Notes under the pieces: model-generated | Told to the model about the DNA's origin: nothing | Database searches by the model: none | What the model saw: the letters and a program-made list of their open reading frames with translations, nothing else | Shown: piece by piece, positions 1-6,817 of the stretch | Position numbering within the stretch: the first letter of the stretch is position 1 | Layout of the letters: the number at the start of each line of letters is the position of its first letter | Made by a program: the position numbers and the translations under genes | Source of the DNA: Candidatus Aminicenantes bacterium UBA2199 | Lineage (GTDB): Bacteria; Acidobacteriota; Aminicenantia; UBA2199 | Direction of reading: 5' to 3' | DNA length: 9,755 nt | Assembly (NCBI GenBank): GCA_002327965.1 | Contig: DCVB01000014.1 | Location: forward strand, 1 to 9,755

Positions 1-528
1 TCGGGCGTGGTGCAGCTCGAGGACGGCCGCCGCGTCTTCGTGGGCTACGCCGACCAGAACGGCCACCCTTTCCGCTCGCTGGGAAACTACCTGCTGGAGC
101 AGCAGCTGATCGGCCGCGGCCAGCTCTCGCTGCAGGGGATGAAGGCCTTCCTGAAGCAACGCCCCGATGTCATCCCCAGGGCCCTGAGCGCCAATCCCAG
201 CTACATCTTCTTCAAGATCAGCGAGCAGAGCGCCACCGGCACCTTCGGCACCCGTCTCACCCCCTGGCGCAGCGTCGCCAGCGACCCGCGCCTGTTCCCG
301 CTGGGCGCCCTGGCCTGGATCGAGTGCGAGAAGCCGATCTTCGACGCCCGGCAGCGCATCATCGGCTGGGAGAGATTCGGCCGCTTCGTCCTCAACCAGG
401 ATACCGGCGGCGCCATCCGCGGCGCCGACCGCGCCGACCTCTTCACCGGCCACGGCGAGCTGAGCGAGCTCGTCGCCGGCGGCATGAAGCAGAACGGATC
501 GTTATTTTTCCTTTTAAAAAAACAATAA
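1..528 (+). CDS. mltA: Membrane-bound lytic murein transglycosylase A family protein, C-terminal part (5' truncated)
   Basis: The reading frame is open from base 1 and ends at TAA 526-528, so about 175 C-terminal residues are visible and the true start lies left of the window. MltA family enzymes cleave the glycan strands of peptidoglycan and leave 1,6-anhydromuramyl ends; they work in the periplasm, usually anchored to the outer membrane. Signatures seen, numbered from the GTG at base 7: VGYADQNGHPFRSLG (about 12-26), NPSYIFF (63-69), LTPWRS then PLGALAW (84-104), and QDTGGAIRGADRADLF (131-146). The last belongs to the 3D domain, named for its conserved aspartates, the region that supplies the catalytic Asp in the E. 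coli enzyme. A family-typical AGGMKQNGSLFFLL tail follows. The last codons turn AT-rich. The N-terminal signal and the first half of the protein cannot be judged. Family assignment is firm; the precise paralogue is not. Confidence 0.9.
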   Translation, partial: SGVVQLEDGRRVFVGYADQNGHPFRSLGNYLLEQQLIGRGQLSLQGMKAFLKQRPDVIPRALSANPSYIFFKISEQSATGTFGTRLTPWRSVASDPRLFPLGALAWIECEKPIFDARQRIIGWERFGRFVLNQDTGGAIRGADRADLFTGHGELSELVAGGMKQNGSLFFLLKKQ

Positions 529-921
529 TTGTGCCAAACAGGAAAGTTTCAGGGCGGACACGGGGGTTTGTCCCTAGGGAATCACGATTGTGCTTGCCGG
601 TCGTGATCCGCGCGTCTAAACATGAACGACGAAGAAACACTCTGAAGTCGCTTCTCATTTTAAACGGACCCGCTTCTGCAAATCTCTTTGGCAACGGAAT
701 TATTCTGAGCACATAATCCACTGCATTAGGGAACTGGATCAGAAAAGACATTTCTCATTTTGCCGGGTTCGTCCTTTTCCTGATTTGACCGGCTTGAAGT
801 GACTGAAATAATCATTTTTGTGATTTCATAGTCCGTTACTCATATTTCCGGGCTTGAATAATCCGAATGGCATGCGAGTGAGGGGCTTGGACATGTCTCA
901 TCTTTGATGTCTTTGCTGGTG
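529..921. other. AT-rich intergenic region without recognisable gene
   Basis: No convincing coding frame is seen on either strand; stops are frequent and the frames crossing it are extensions of shadows of the MltA gene. It holds small inverted repeats at 556-607, described separately, and a 10-nt direct repeat TTCTCATTTT at 652-661 and 752-761. No tRNA or known RNA family was recognised. Base composition falls sharply from the GC-rich MltA gene. Confidence 0.6.
556..607. repeat. Cluster of small inverted repeats
   Basis: Two inverted repeats lie side by side: GGACA (556-560) with TGTCC (569-573), and ATCACGA (581-587) with TCGTGAT (601-607, 13-nt loop). The perfect palindrome TCCCTAGGGA (571-580) sits between them. 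None is followed by a T-run, so I do not call a terminator. They could form a structured 3' end for the MltA transcript, a protein-binding site or an RNA. Confidence 0.4.
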
Positions 922-950
922 TTGAATAGTTTATTTTAAAAGAGTAAAAT
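922..950 (+). promoter_or_regulatory. Predicted sigma70-type promoter for the WD40 lipoprotein gene
   Basis: TTGAAT (922-927, -35) is separated by exactly 17 bp from TAAAAT (945-950, -10, five of six consensus bases). Transcription would start near 957, giving a leader of about 50 nt. The region is AT-rich, so a chance match is more likely here than for the other promoters in the window. Confidence 0.55.
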
Positions 951-991
951 TGACGGCGTGAATGTTCATTTACCTCGTACAGGAAGTTCGT

Positions 992-999
992 AAAAGGAG
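992..999 (+). promoter_or_regulatory. Ribosome binding site of the WD40 lipoprotein gene
   Basis: AAAAGGAG lies 9 nt before the ATG at 1009 and supports that start, which also places a signal peptide at the N terminus. Confidence 0.75.
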
Positions 1000-1008
1000 A
1001 TTATTTTC

Positions 1009-2025
1009 ATGCGCAAACCAAAATGGATGAGACTGGGTACTGTTTTATTGGTGGTGAGTTTTGTTTTCATCGGATGTTCCAATAAAGGTGGGGAGCAAAA
1101 GAAAATAAGCATTCAGGATGAAACCCCTTTATACACGATTTTCTGGGTGGCACAAGGATTCAATGATTCAATCATTACGGCGTCTTACAGTCCTGATGGA
1201 AAATTGATTGCGTCCGGTGCCGATGCTTCAGATGAATATTTGCATATCAGTGATGCAAGCACAGGAAAACTAATTAAAACCATCAAAACTCCGCATACAT
1301 GGGAAGTGGCTTTCAGCCCTGATGGCAAGACATTGGCAGGTGGAAGTCATGGGACAGTAAAGATTTGGGAGACCAGTACCTGGACCGAGGTTCTAATCAT
1401 TCCCTATGTATCAACTTCCCTTCGATCCATGACCTACTCTCCCGACGGCAAAATCATTGCCACCAGCGGCCTTGACTCTTCAGTATCCCTCTGGGATCCA
1501 GTGAGCGGAAAAAAAATCAAAAAGATAAATATCGATGGATTTGGTTGGTTTGTGGAGTTCAGTCCGGACGGGAAATATTTGGCAACTGGCGGAAATCCAG
1601 ATGTGAAGGTCATAGAAATGTCCAGCGGCAAGGTCATTTTAACATTAAAAGGATACATCTATGATCCCATGAATACAGCCAACAATGATACTTTTACTGC
1701 CGTTTTTTCCCCCAATGGCCTCAATCTAATCACCGGCGGGGCAGATCGGACAATCCGAATTTGGGAGATCCCCTCAGGAAAGATGATAAATAAATTTGAA
1801 AAACACCAATCGGCAATCAAGAAATTGGCGATTACACCGGATGGCAAGATATTGGTTTCGGCCAACTGGATTGACTTGAATATTTATGATCTGACCTTGG
1901 GGAAAATTATTCGAGTGATTCCTGAAATCCAAAAAACAGTTGGAATGGACATTAGTCCTGATGGGAAAAGCATCGTAACTGGAGGAGAGGATCGAATTTT
2001 AAGGGTTTGGAAATTGGCCAATTAA
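1009..2025 (+). CDS. WD40-repeat beta-propeller lipoprotein
   Basis: The 338-residue protein begins with a basic n-region, a hydrophobic stretch (about 11-21) and a lipobox-like VFIGC with Cys23, so it is probably lipidated. Residue +2 is Ser, not Asp, which in enterics would favour the outer membrane. The rest is a series of WD40-type repeats. The blade motif SPDGK or a variant occurs seven times (61, 103, 144, 185, 234, 277 and 316), several followed by GG/SGxD and an IW/LW/VW strand end. Seven blades fit one closed propeller and no enzymatic domain is seen, so the likely role is as a protein-interaction scaffold; the partner is unknown. Composition is far lower in GC than all flanking genes: two sampled 60-base lines count 30 and 26 G+C. 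This suggests horizontal transfer. It faces the flavoprotein gene convergently, with 39 bp between stops. Confidence 0.85.
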   Translation: MRKPKWMRLGTVLLVVSFVFIGCSNKGGEQKKISIQDETPLYTIFWVAQGFNDSIITASYSPDGKLIASGADASDEYLHISDASTGKLIKTIKTPHTWEVAFSPDGKTLAGGSHGTVKIWETSTWTEVLIIPYVSTSLRSMTYSPDGKIIATSGLDSSVSLWDPVSGKKIKKINIDGFGWFVEFSPDGKYLATGGNPDVKVIEMSSGKVILTLKGYIYDPMNTANNDTFTAVFSPNGLNLITGGADRTIRIWEIPSGKMINKFEKHQSAIKKLAITPDGKILVSANWIDLNIYDLTLGKIIRVIPEIQKTVGMDISPDGKSIVTGGEDRILRVWKLAN

Positions 2026-2064
2026 TAATAAGCAGAAATCGGGGCCAGGTTCTTCATTGATGGA
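2026..2064. other. Short convergent intergenic spacer with a possible REP-type remnant
   Basis: The spacer holds the string GGGGCCAGGTTCTTCATT (2041-2058), which resembles, from memory, strings found next to REP-associated transposase elements in other bacteria. No transposase is present. It also marks where low-GC DNA returns to GC-rich DNA. No intrinsic terminator with a T-run is seen for either convergent gene. Confidence 0.25.
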
Positions 2065-3333
2065 TCAACCGCCGGCGGCGGTGCGCCCGCGTTCCTGCGC
2101 GGCGGAACTGCCGGCGAGCCAGCCCGACGACCAGGCCCACTGCAGGTTGAAACCGCCGCAGTCGCCGTCGACGTCGAGGATCTCCCCGCAGAAGAACAGC
2201 CCCGGAACGATCCGTGACTCCAGAGTCTCCGGGTTCACGTCGCGCAGGTCGACGCCGCCGGCGGTGACGTGGGCCTCGGGCCAGGGCATCGTGCCCGCTA
2301 TTTCCAGCGACCAGTGCTTCAGCAGCCGGGCCAGTGCGTTCCTCGCGGCATCGGTCATCTCGGCGCAGGGAACGGCGTGGTAATCGATCCCCGCTTCAGA
2401 GAGGACGACCGGGATCAGCCGCTTGTTCAGCAGCCCCACCAGCCCGTCGGCCAGCGTCTTGTGTCCCTGGCGGCGGAAACGGACCTCCAGCGCGGAATCC
2501 AGTCCCTCCAGGCTTGAGCCCGGGAACAGGTCGAGGACGATGCGCGGCTCGCGGCCCTGTTTCAGGGCGACGGATGCGGAACGGCTCAGCTGCAGGATAG
2601 GCGGGCCGCTGATGCCGCTGTCGGTGAAGAGGAACTCCCCCGTCTCGCCGCGCAGGACCTCGCCCAGGCAGCGCACCTCGCCGCGGCCGGTGAAGCTCAC
2701 CCCCTTCAGCTTGCGCAGGAAATCGGCGCGCAGGCGCAGGGGGACCAGCGTGGCCACGGGATCGACGATACGATGACCGCTTGCGGCGGCCAGGCGCAGT
2801 CCCGAGCCGTCGCTGCCGAACTGCGGCCCGGCCATGCCGCCGCTGGCCAATACGACGCGCTGCGCCGGCAGCTCGCCGCCGGCGGCCAGCGCCAGGGCGA
2901 AACCCGTTCCCCGGCGCTCGATCGCCTTGACCTCGTAGCCGGTGCGCACGTCGACGTGCAGCCGCTCCAGCTCCCAGCGCAGGACGTCGAGCACCGCCGA
3001 GGCCTGCCGCGGCCGGGGATAGATCCTGCCGCCGCCCTCGTCCTCGCAGGCGACGCCGAGCTCCTCGAAGAAATCGACGGCGCTGGAGGCGGAGAAGCGC
3101 GCCAGCACCGCGGCGATGAAGGCGCGGTCGCCGCCGTGGAAGCGGGAAAGGGAACCGTCGAGGTTGGTGAGGTTGCAGCGGCCGTTGCCGGTGGCCAGCA
3201 GCTTCCTGCCGACGCGGTCCTTGCGCTCGAGCAGCACCGTTCCGGCGCCGCGACGGGCGGCGCTGACGGCGGCCATCATCCCCGAGCTGCCGCCTCCGAT
3301 CACGAACACCCTGGTGGCTGCCGGCGCGGCCAT
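2065..3333 (-). CDS. NAD(P)/FAD-dependent oxidoreductase, YhiN/HI0933 family
   Basis: The 422-residue flavoprotein has an N-terminal dinucleotide fold: VFVIGGGSSG (9-18), an acidic residue ending strand 2 (Glu36), and the family motif RVGRKLLATGNGRCNLTN (40-57). The C-terminal block runs HVTAGGVDLRDVNPETLES, then GLFFCGEILDVDGDCGGFN, which closes the FAD site. This is the HI0933/YhiN (PF03486) pattern at normal family length. Members are often labelled BaiN after a bile-acid gene, but substrates are unknown for most and bile-acid function should not be inferred. Start: ATG at 3333 lies 4 nt after the thiD stop. A TTG at 3348 would add five residues and overlap thiD; it is less likely. The Shine-Dalgarno is weak, so translation is probably coupled to thiD. 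Last gene of the serA-thiD operon. Confidence 0.88.
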   Translation of the reverse strand: MAAPAATRVFVIGGGSSGMMAAVSAARRGAGTVLLERKDRVGRKLLATGNGRCNLTNLDGSLSRFHGGDRAFIAAVLARFSASSAVDFFEELGVACEDEGGGRIYPRPRQASAVLDVLRWELERLHVDVRTGYEVKAIERRGTGFALALAAGGELPAQRVVLASGGMAGPQFGSDGSGLRLAAASGHRIVDPVATLVPLRLRADFLRKLKGVSFTGRGEVRCLGEVLRGETGEFLFTDSGISGPPILQLSRSASVALKQGREPRIVLDLFPGSSLEGLDSALEVRFRRQGHKTLADGLVGLLNKRLIPVVLSEAGIDYHAVPCAEMTDAARNALARLLKHWSLEIAGTMPWPEAHVTAGGVDLRDVNPETLESRIVPGLFFCGEILDVDGDCGGFNLQWAWSSGWLAGSSAAQERGRTAAGG

Positions 3334-3337
3334 GGCG

Positions 3338-4138
3338 TCACTCGGCAACGAAAAAATGGTCGATCACCCGCGTCCCCGGTTTCAGGGCGTGGGCATGGGC
3401 CAGGCTGCCGTGGATGTAGGCCTTGGCCGCCGCCACGGCGGAGCGCAAATCGCGCCCGCGGGCGAGATGGGCGGCGATCGCCGCCGAGAACGTGCATCCC
3501 GACCCGTGGCTGTTCACGCCCCGGACCCTGCCGGCTTCGAAGACATCCCCGCCTTTTTCCAGTACCAGCAGGTCGACGGCACCTCCCGTGCCCCCCGGCA
3601 GGTGGCCGCCCTTCATGAGAAAAGGGACATCGTAATAACGACGGAGCAGTTCGCCGGCTTCGCGCAGGTCCTCCAGGGAACGGATCGCTCCGGAGCACAG
3701 GAATTCGGCCTCGGGGACATTGGGGGTGACCAGGGCCGCCAGCGGGAAAAGATCCTCGACCAGCGCCGCGATCGCCCCGGGCCGGATCAGGCGGCCGCCC
3801 GAAGTGGCGGCGAATACCGGGTCGACCACGAGCGGGACGCGCGGGTGTTCCCGGAGCACGGCGGCGACCGCCGCGATGATGGCACGGCTGAACAGCATCC
3901 CCGTCTTGACGGCCCTGACCGGATAACCTTCCAGCACCGCCCGCAGCTGGGCCTCGACCACTGGGGGGCGCACGGCCTGGATGGCGCGCACGCCATCCAG
4001 GTTCTGGGCGGTGACGGCGGTGATAACCGAGGCGCCGTAGACGCCGCAGGCGGAGAACGCCTTCAGGTCGGCCTGGATGCCGGCGCCACCGCCGGAGTCG
4101 GAGCCGGCGACGGTCAGTGCGACCGCATGCTTCAGCAC
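3338..4138 (-). CDS. thiD: Hydroxymethylpyrimidine/phosphomethylpyrimidine kinase
   Basis: A 266-residue ribokinase-fold kinase that phosphorylates HMP and HMP-phosphate for thiamine synthesis. Visible motifs are AGSDSGGGAGIQADLK (11-26) at the substrate end, KTGML, VVDPVFAATSGGRLI, VTPNVPEAEFL, MKGGHLPGG, and SHGSGCTFSAA with the anion hole near 212-215. Start: GTG at 4138 gives exactly the normal family length and begins 7 nt after the serA-like stop. The open frame continues upstream to 4297, but that part reads through the serA gene out of frame and carries no ThiD sequence. It sits between a phosphoglycerate dehydrogenase and a flavoprotein with no other thiamine gene visible. Some ThiD-like proteins also phosphorylate pyridoxal, so a vitamin B6 role is an alternative, though the sequence motifs are of ThiD type. 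Confidence 0.9.
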   Translation of the reverse strand: MLKHAVALTVAGSDSGGGAGIQADLKAFSACGVYGASVITAVTAQNLDGVRAIQAVRPPVVEAQLRAVLEGYPVRAVKTGMLFSRAIIAAVAAVLREHPRVPLVVDPVFAATSGGRLIRPGAIAALVEDLFPLAALVTPNVPEAEFLCSGAIRSLEDLREAGELLRRYYDVPFLMKGGHLPGGTGGAVDLLVLEKGGDVFEAGRVRGVNSHGSGCTFSAAIAAHLARGRDLRSAVAAAKAYIHGSLAHAHALKPGTRVIDHFFVAE

Positions 4139-4145
4139 CGGGAGC

Positions 4146-5072
4146 TTACTTGTTGACCTGGAACGTCTTTTCGCCCAGCTCGAAGAAGGCCACGATCTGG
4201 CGCGCGGCGGCGAGACCCGAATTGACATTGGCTTCCTCGGTCTGCGCCCCCATCTTCTTGGCGGTAAAGACGAAGCGGCCGGCGTATTTCCCGGCAATCT
4301 CGCCGGCGCAGGCCGGGGCGACGTCGGCGCCGTACTTGAAGTCCGGGCGTTCGGCGAACATCTTCAGCAGCGACGGCTCGTCGATCACCTCGGCGCGGGC
4401 GGTGTTGATCAGCGCCGCGCCCTTCTTCATCCTGGACAGCAGGTCGAAGCCGATGGAATTGACGGTTTCCTTGGTCTTGGGGATGTGCACGGAAACATAG
4501 TCGCAACTTTTGTAGAGCTCGTCCAGTGACGTGACCGGCACGACGCCGTCCTTCTTCATGGCCTCGGCCGGGATGAACGGGTCGAAGGCGAAGACCTCCA
4601 TGCCGAAGCCCCTGGCGATGGGAGTCACGCAGCGGCCGACGGCGCCGTAGGCCTGCAGCCCCAGCTTCTTGCCGCGCAGCTCCCTGCCCGACTTGCCGGA
4701 AAAGGCGCCGCGCGCCAGGTAGAGCATCAAGGCGAAAACCAGCTCGGCGACGGCGTTGGAGTTCTGGCCGGGCGTGTTCATGGCCACGACGCCCCGGGCC
4801 GTGGCGGCCTTGAGGTCGATGTTGTCGTAGCCGGCGCCGGCGCGAACCACGATCTTCAGTTGGGCGGCGGCGTTGAGCACCGCCTCGTCAACGATGTCGC
4901 TGCGGATGATCATGCCGTCGACGACGGCGACGGCCTTGAGCAGGTCTTCCTTGGCCGGGTAGCTCTCCAGCGGCAGCAGTTCGTAGCCCGCCTTGGCGAA
5001 AATGTCCCTGATCCCCTCCACCGCGATCTTGGCAAACGGCTTCTCGGTCGCCAGCAGAATCTTCTTTCCCAT
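4146..5072 (-). CDS. serA: Short-type D-3-phosphoglycerate dehydrogenase (D-2-hydroxyacid dehydrogenase family)
   Basis: The 308-residue protein has the two-lobed D-2-hydroxyacid dehydrogenase layout without a C-terminal ACT domain. Motifs are IIRSDIVD (55-62), VVRAGAGYDNID (75-86), NTPGQNSNAVAELV (99-112), the nucleotide-binding turn GLQAYGAVG (138-146) and INTARAEVIDE (222-232) with substrate Arg226. The nucleotide motif is AxGxxG instead of the usual GxGxxG. The usual catalytic His in TPHIG is replaced: the aligned segment reads TAKKMGAQTEEAN (270-282), putting Lys273 at the His site. The usual DVFxxEP Glu is also absent (DVAPAC, 250-255). From memory, short SerA proteins of Bacteroidetes share this KKMGAQT pattern, and the overall resemblance is strong. 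It would oxidise 3-phosphoglycerate for serine synthesis. First gene of an operon with thiD and a YhiN-type flavoprotein; substrate is inferred. Confidence 0.82.
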   Translation of the reverse strand: MGKKILLATEKPFAKIAVEGIRDIFAKAGYELLPLESYPAKEDLLKAVAVVDGMIIRSDIVDEAVLNAAAQLKIVVRAGAGYDNIDLKAATARGVVAMNTPGQNSNAVAELVFALMLYLARGAFSGKSGRELRGKKLGLQAYGAVGRCVTPIARGFGMEVFAFDPFIPAEAMKKDGVVPVTSLDELYKSCDYVSVHIPKTKETVNSIGFDLLSRMKKGAALINTARAEVIDEPSLLKMFAERPDFKYGADVAPACAGEIAGKYAGRFVFTAKKMGAQTEEANVNSGLAAARQIVAFFELGEKTFQVNK

Positions 5073-5078
5073 TTCGGT

Positions 5079-5085
5079 CCTCCTT
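5079..5085 (-). promoter_or_regulatory. Strong ribosome binding site of the serA-like gene
   Basis: On the minus strand AAGGAGG lies 6 nt before ATG 5072, a full Shine-Dalgarno match at ideal spacing. It fixes the start. Confidence 0.85.
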
Positions 5086-5103
5086 GAAAATTATTCCATC
5101 GAG

Positions 5104-5132
5104 ATTCTAATGGCGTTCAGGCGCATTGTCAA
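5104..5132 (-). promoter_or_regulatory. Predicted sigma70 promoter of the serA-thiD-flavoprotein operon
   Basis: Minus strand: exact TTGACA (5132-5127), 17-bp spacer, TAGAAT (5109-5104, five of six consensus bases). The predicted start is near 5097, giving a leader of about 25 nt that contains the Shine-Dalgarno. It begins 24 bp downstream of the acyl synthetase stop, so read-through from that gene is also possible as no terminator is seen between them. Confidence 0.8.
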
Positions 5133-5156
5133 ATGAACGGCGGGCGCGAATTCCGG

Positions 5157-6677
5157 TTATTTGCCCAGCACCATTTCCCGCGCCCGCTCGGTGATGGAGC
5201 GGAAGTCGATCTTGCCGCTGCCGTGCTTGGGCATCTCGGGGATGACCACGAAGCGGCTGGGCAGGGCGATCTTGGGCAGCTGCTCGGCCATCTCCTTCAG
5301 GATGGCCTTCTCGTCGACCTGCTGGGTGACGGCGGCGATGATGCGCGCCCCGCGCAGCGGGTCGGGGATCTCGACCACGCAGCATTCGACGTCGCCGGGC
5401 AACAGCTTCTCCAGCACGTCCTCGACCTTGACCAGCGAAACCATTTCGCCGCCGATCTTCAGGAAGCGCTTCAGCCGGCCCACATGCCAGAAATAGCCGT
5501 CCTCGTCCATGTAGCCCATGTCGCCGGTGTCGTACCAGCCGCGGCGGATGCTCAGCGAGGTCTGCTCGAAGTCGTCGAAATAGCCCTTCATCACGTTGTC
5601 GCCCTTGACCAGGATCTTGCCGATCTCGCCCACGGCGCAGGTCTCGCCGGTCTCGTAGTGCTCGATGCGCACCTCGACGCCGTCCAGCGGCCGGCCCACG
5701 CTGCCGGGGCGGTTGTGGGCCAGGGTGTTGACCGTGATGCCCGGGCTGGTTTCGGTGGCCCCGTAGGCCTCGAGCAGCGTCTTGTTGTGCTTCTTCAGGA
5801 AGCCTTCGCGCAGGGCCTGGGGGCACTTGTCGGCGCCGCTGAGCAGGATGCGGGCGCTGGCGAAATCACCGGGGCTGGAATTGCGCAGGTAGCCCCAGAA
5901 GAACGTCGGCGTCCCGGCCATCAGCGTCACCTGCTCCTCGCGCACGATGGTGCTGATGGCCTTGAAGTCGAGGGGGTTGGCGTAGGTGACCAGGGTCATC
6001 CCCTCCAGCAGCGGCACCCAGAGGTTGGCCGTCTGTCCGAAGACATGGAAATACGGCAGGTTGGCCAGGAAGATGTCTCCGCCGTGGAAGTCGTAGGCCT
6101 TCTTCAGGCTTTCATAATTGGCGGCGATGTTGCGGTGGGTCAGCTGCACGCCCTTGGGCTCCTTCTCGCTGCCGCTGGTGAACAGGATGAGCAGGGTGTC
6201 GTTCTCGTCGCCGGCATGGATCGACTTCAGAAGGCGTTCCACGGGGCGCCCGGCCTTCAGGGCCGCCCGGACCTTGTCGAGGATCGAGACCGTTTTCATG
6301 ATGTCTTCCAGGTAGACCATGCCGTCTACATGCCGGCAGTTGATCTTCTGGCACAGCGCCCTGGAGGTGATGATCGTCCGGAAGGCGCATTTCTTCTGGG
6401 CGTACTCGCAATTGGCCGCCGCCCCGGTGGAATAGTTGATCATCACCGGCACGCGGCCGCCCATGAGCGTCGCCAGGATGGCCAGCACCGATCCGGCCGA
6501 ATTGGGCATCATGATGCCCAGGAACCCCGGGTCATACTTGGCGAACTTCCTGACCAGCGCCAGCGAGCCGATCAGCGCCCGCTTGTAGGTGATGCGCCGG
6601 TCCAGGGTGCGGTCGATGATGGCCAGCTTGGCCTCGTTCTGCTTGGCGACGCGTACGAACTGCTGATGCAGGATCAT
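5157..6677 (-). CDS. AMP-dependent acyl-ACP/acyl-CoA synthetase, Aas-like
   Basis: A 506-residue ANL-superfamily adenylating enzyme. Core motifs appear in order: the P-loop-like FTSGSEKEPKG (166-176), LPYFHVFGQT (207-216), YGATETSPG (305-313), WYDTGD (381-386), the hinge GRLKRFLKIGGEMVSL (400-415), and SGKID with catalytic Lys489. The TSGSE form of the first motif and KIGGEMVSL point to the acyl-ACP synthetase half of Aas, which activates fatty acids for re-acylation of lysophospholipids. E. coli Aas also has an N-terminal acyltransferase domain; this protein starts directly with the synthetase, so an acyltransferase must be encoded elsewhere if the role is the same. Start ATG 6677 has GGGGAG 5 nt upstream. 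It has its own promoter and is divergent from the YigZ-type gene. Exact acyl chain and acceptor (ACP, CoA or other) are unresolved. Confidence 0.83.
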   Translation of the reverse strand: MILHQQFVRVAKQNEAKLAIIDRTLDRRITYKRALIGSLALVRKFAKYDPGFLGIMMPNSAGSVLAILATLMGGRVPVMINYSTGAAANCEYAQKKCAFRTIITSRALCQKINCRHVDGMVYLEDIMKTVSILDKVRAALKAGRPVERLLKSIHAGDENDTLLILFTSGSEKEPKGVQLTHRNIAANYESLKKAYDFHGGDIFLANLPYFHVFGQTANLWVPLLEGMTLVTYANPLDFKAISTIVREEQVTLMAGTPTFFWGYLRNSSPGDFASARILLSGADKCPQALREGFLKKHNKTLLEAYGATETSPGITVNTLAHNRPGSVGRPLDGVEVRIEHYETGETCAVGEIGKILVKGDNVMKGYFDDFEQTSLSIRRGWYDTGDMGYMDEDGYFWHVGRLKRFLKIGGEMVSLVKVEDVLEKLLPGDVECCVVEIPDPLRGARIIAAVTQQVDEKAILKEMAEQLPKIALPSRFVVIPEMPKHGSGKIDFRSITERAREMVLGK

Positions 6678-6737
6678 GGGAACTCCCCGGCCTTCCGAAC
6701 GGGCTGGGCCTCGTTATCGTTTAATTTTAACTCAGGA

Positions 6738-6766
6738 ATAATAGCGGCATTTCCGATCCATGTCAA
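6738..6766 (-). promoter_or_regulatory. Predicted sigma70 promoter of the acyl synthetase gene
   Basis: Minus strand: exact TTGACA (6766-6761), 17-bp spacer, TATTAT (6743-6738, five of six consensus bases). The predicted start near 6731 leaves a leader of about 54 nt. Confidence 0.8.
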
Positions 6767-6767
6767 T

Positions 6768-6787
6768 AGAAAGAGGGCTCTCTTTCT
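6768..6787. promoter_or_regulatory. Inverted repeat between two divergent promoters, possible operator
   Basis: Perfect 8-bp arms AGAAAGAG (6768-6775) and CTCTTTCT (6780-6787) flank a GGCT loop. It begins one base from the acyl synthetase -35 box and lies 30 bp from the -35 of the divergent gene. Neither neighbouring gene is transcribed into it as a 3' end, so an operator is more sensible than a terminator. No regulator gene is nearby. Confidence 0.4.
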
Positions 6788-6817
6788 TTCCCTTTTTCTT
6801 CCCTTGATTTCCGCCTA

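Noticed and set aside
652..761. Direct repeat TTCTCATTTT exactly 100 nt apart
   Set aside because: Only ten bases in AT-rich DNA, and the flanks do not match; most likely chance.
2012..2023. Perfect 12-bp palindrome AATTGGCCAATT over the WD40 gene stop
   Set aside because: It has no loop or T-run and can arise by chance in codons for Leu-Ala-Asn; not called as terminator.
2068..2082. Hairpin ACCGCC-GGC-GGCGGT at the end of the flavoprotein gene
   Set aside because: GC-rich and stable, but no T-run follows on either strand and it lies in coding DNA with GCC/GGC codons.
3116..4156. 346-codon open frame on the plus strand, and another at 2773-3618
   Set aside because: Both are antisense shadows of thiD and the flavoprotein gene with low-complexity translations.
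4139..4297. N-terminal extension of thiD by 53 residues
   Set aside because: It reads the serA-like gene out of frame and encodes a Pro/Arg/Ser-rich stretch unlike any ThiD; the GTG at 4138 gives the normal length.
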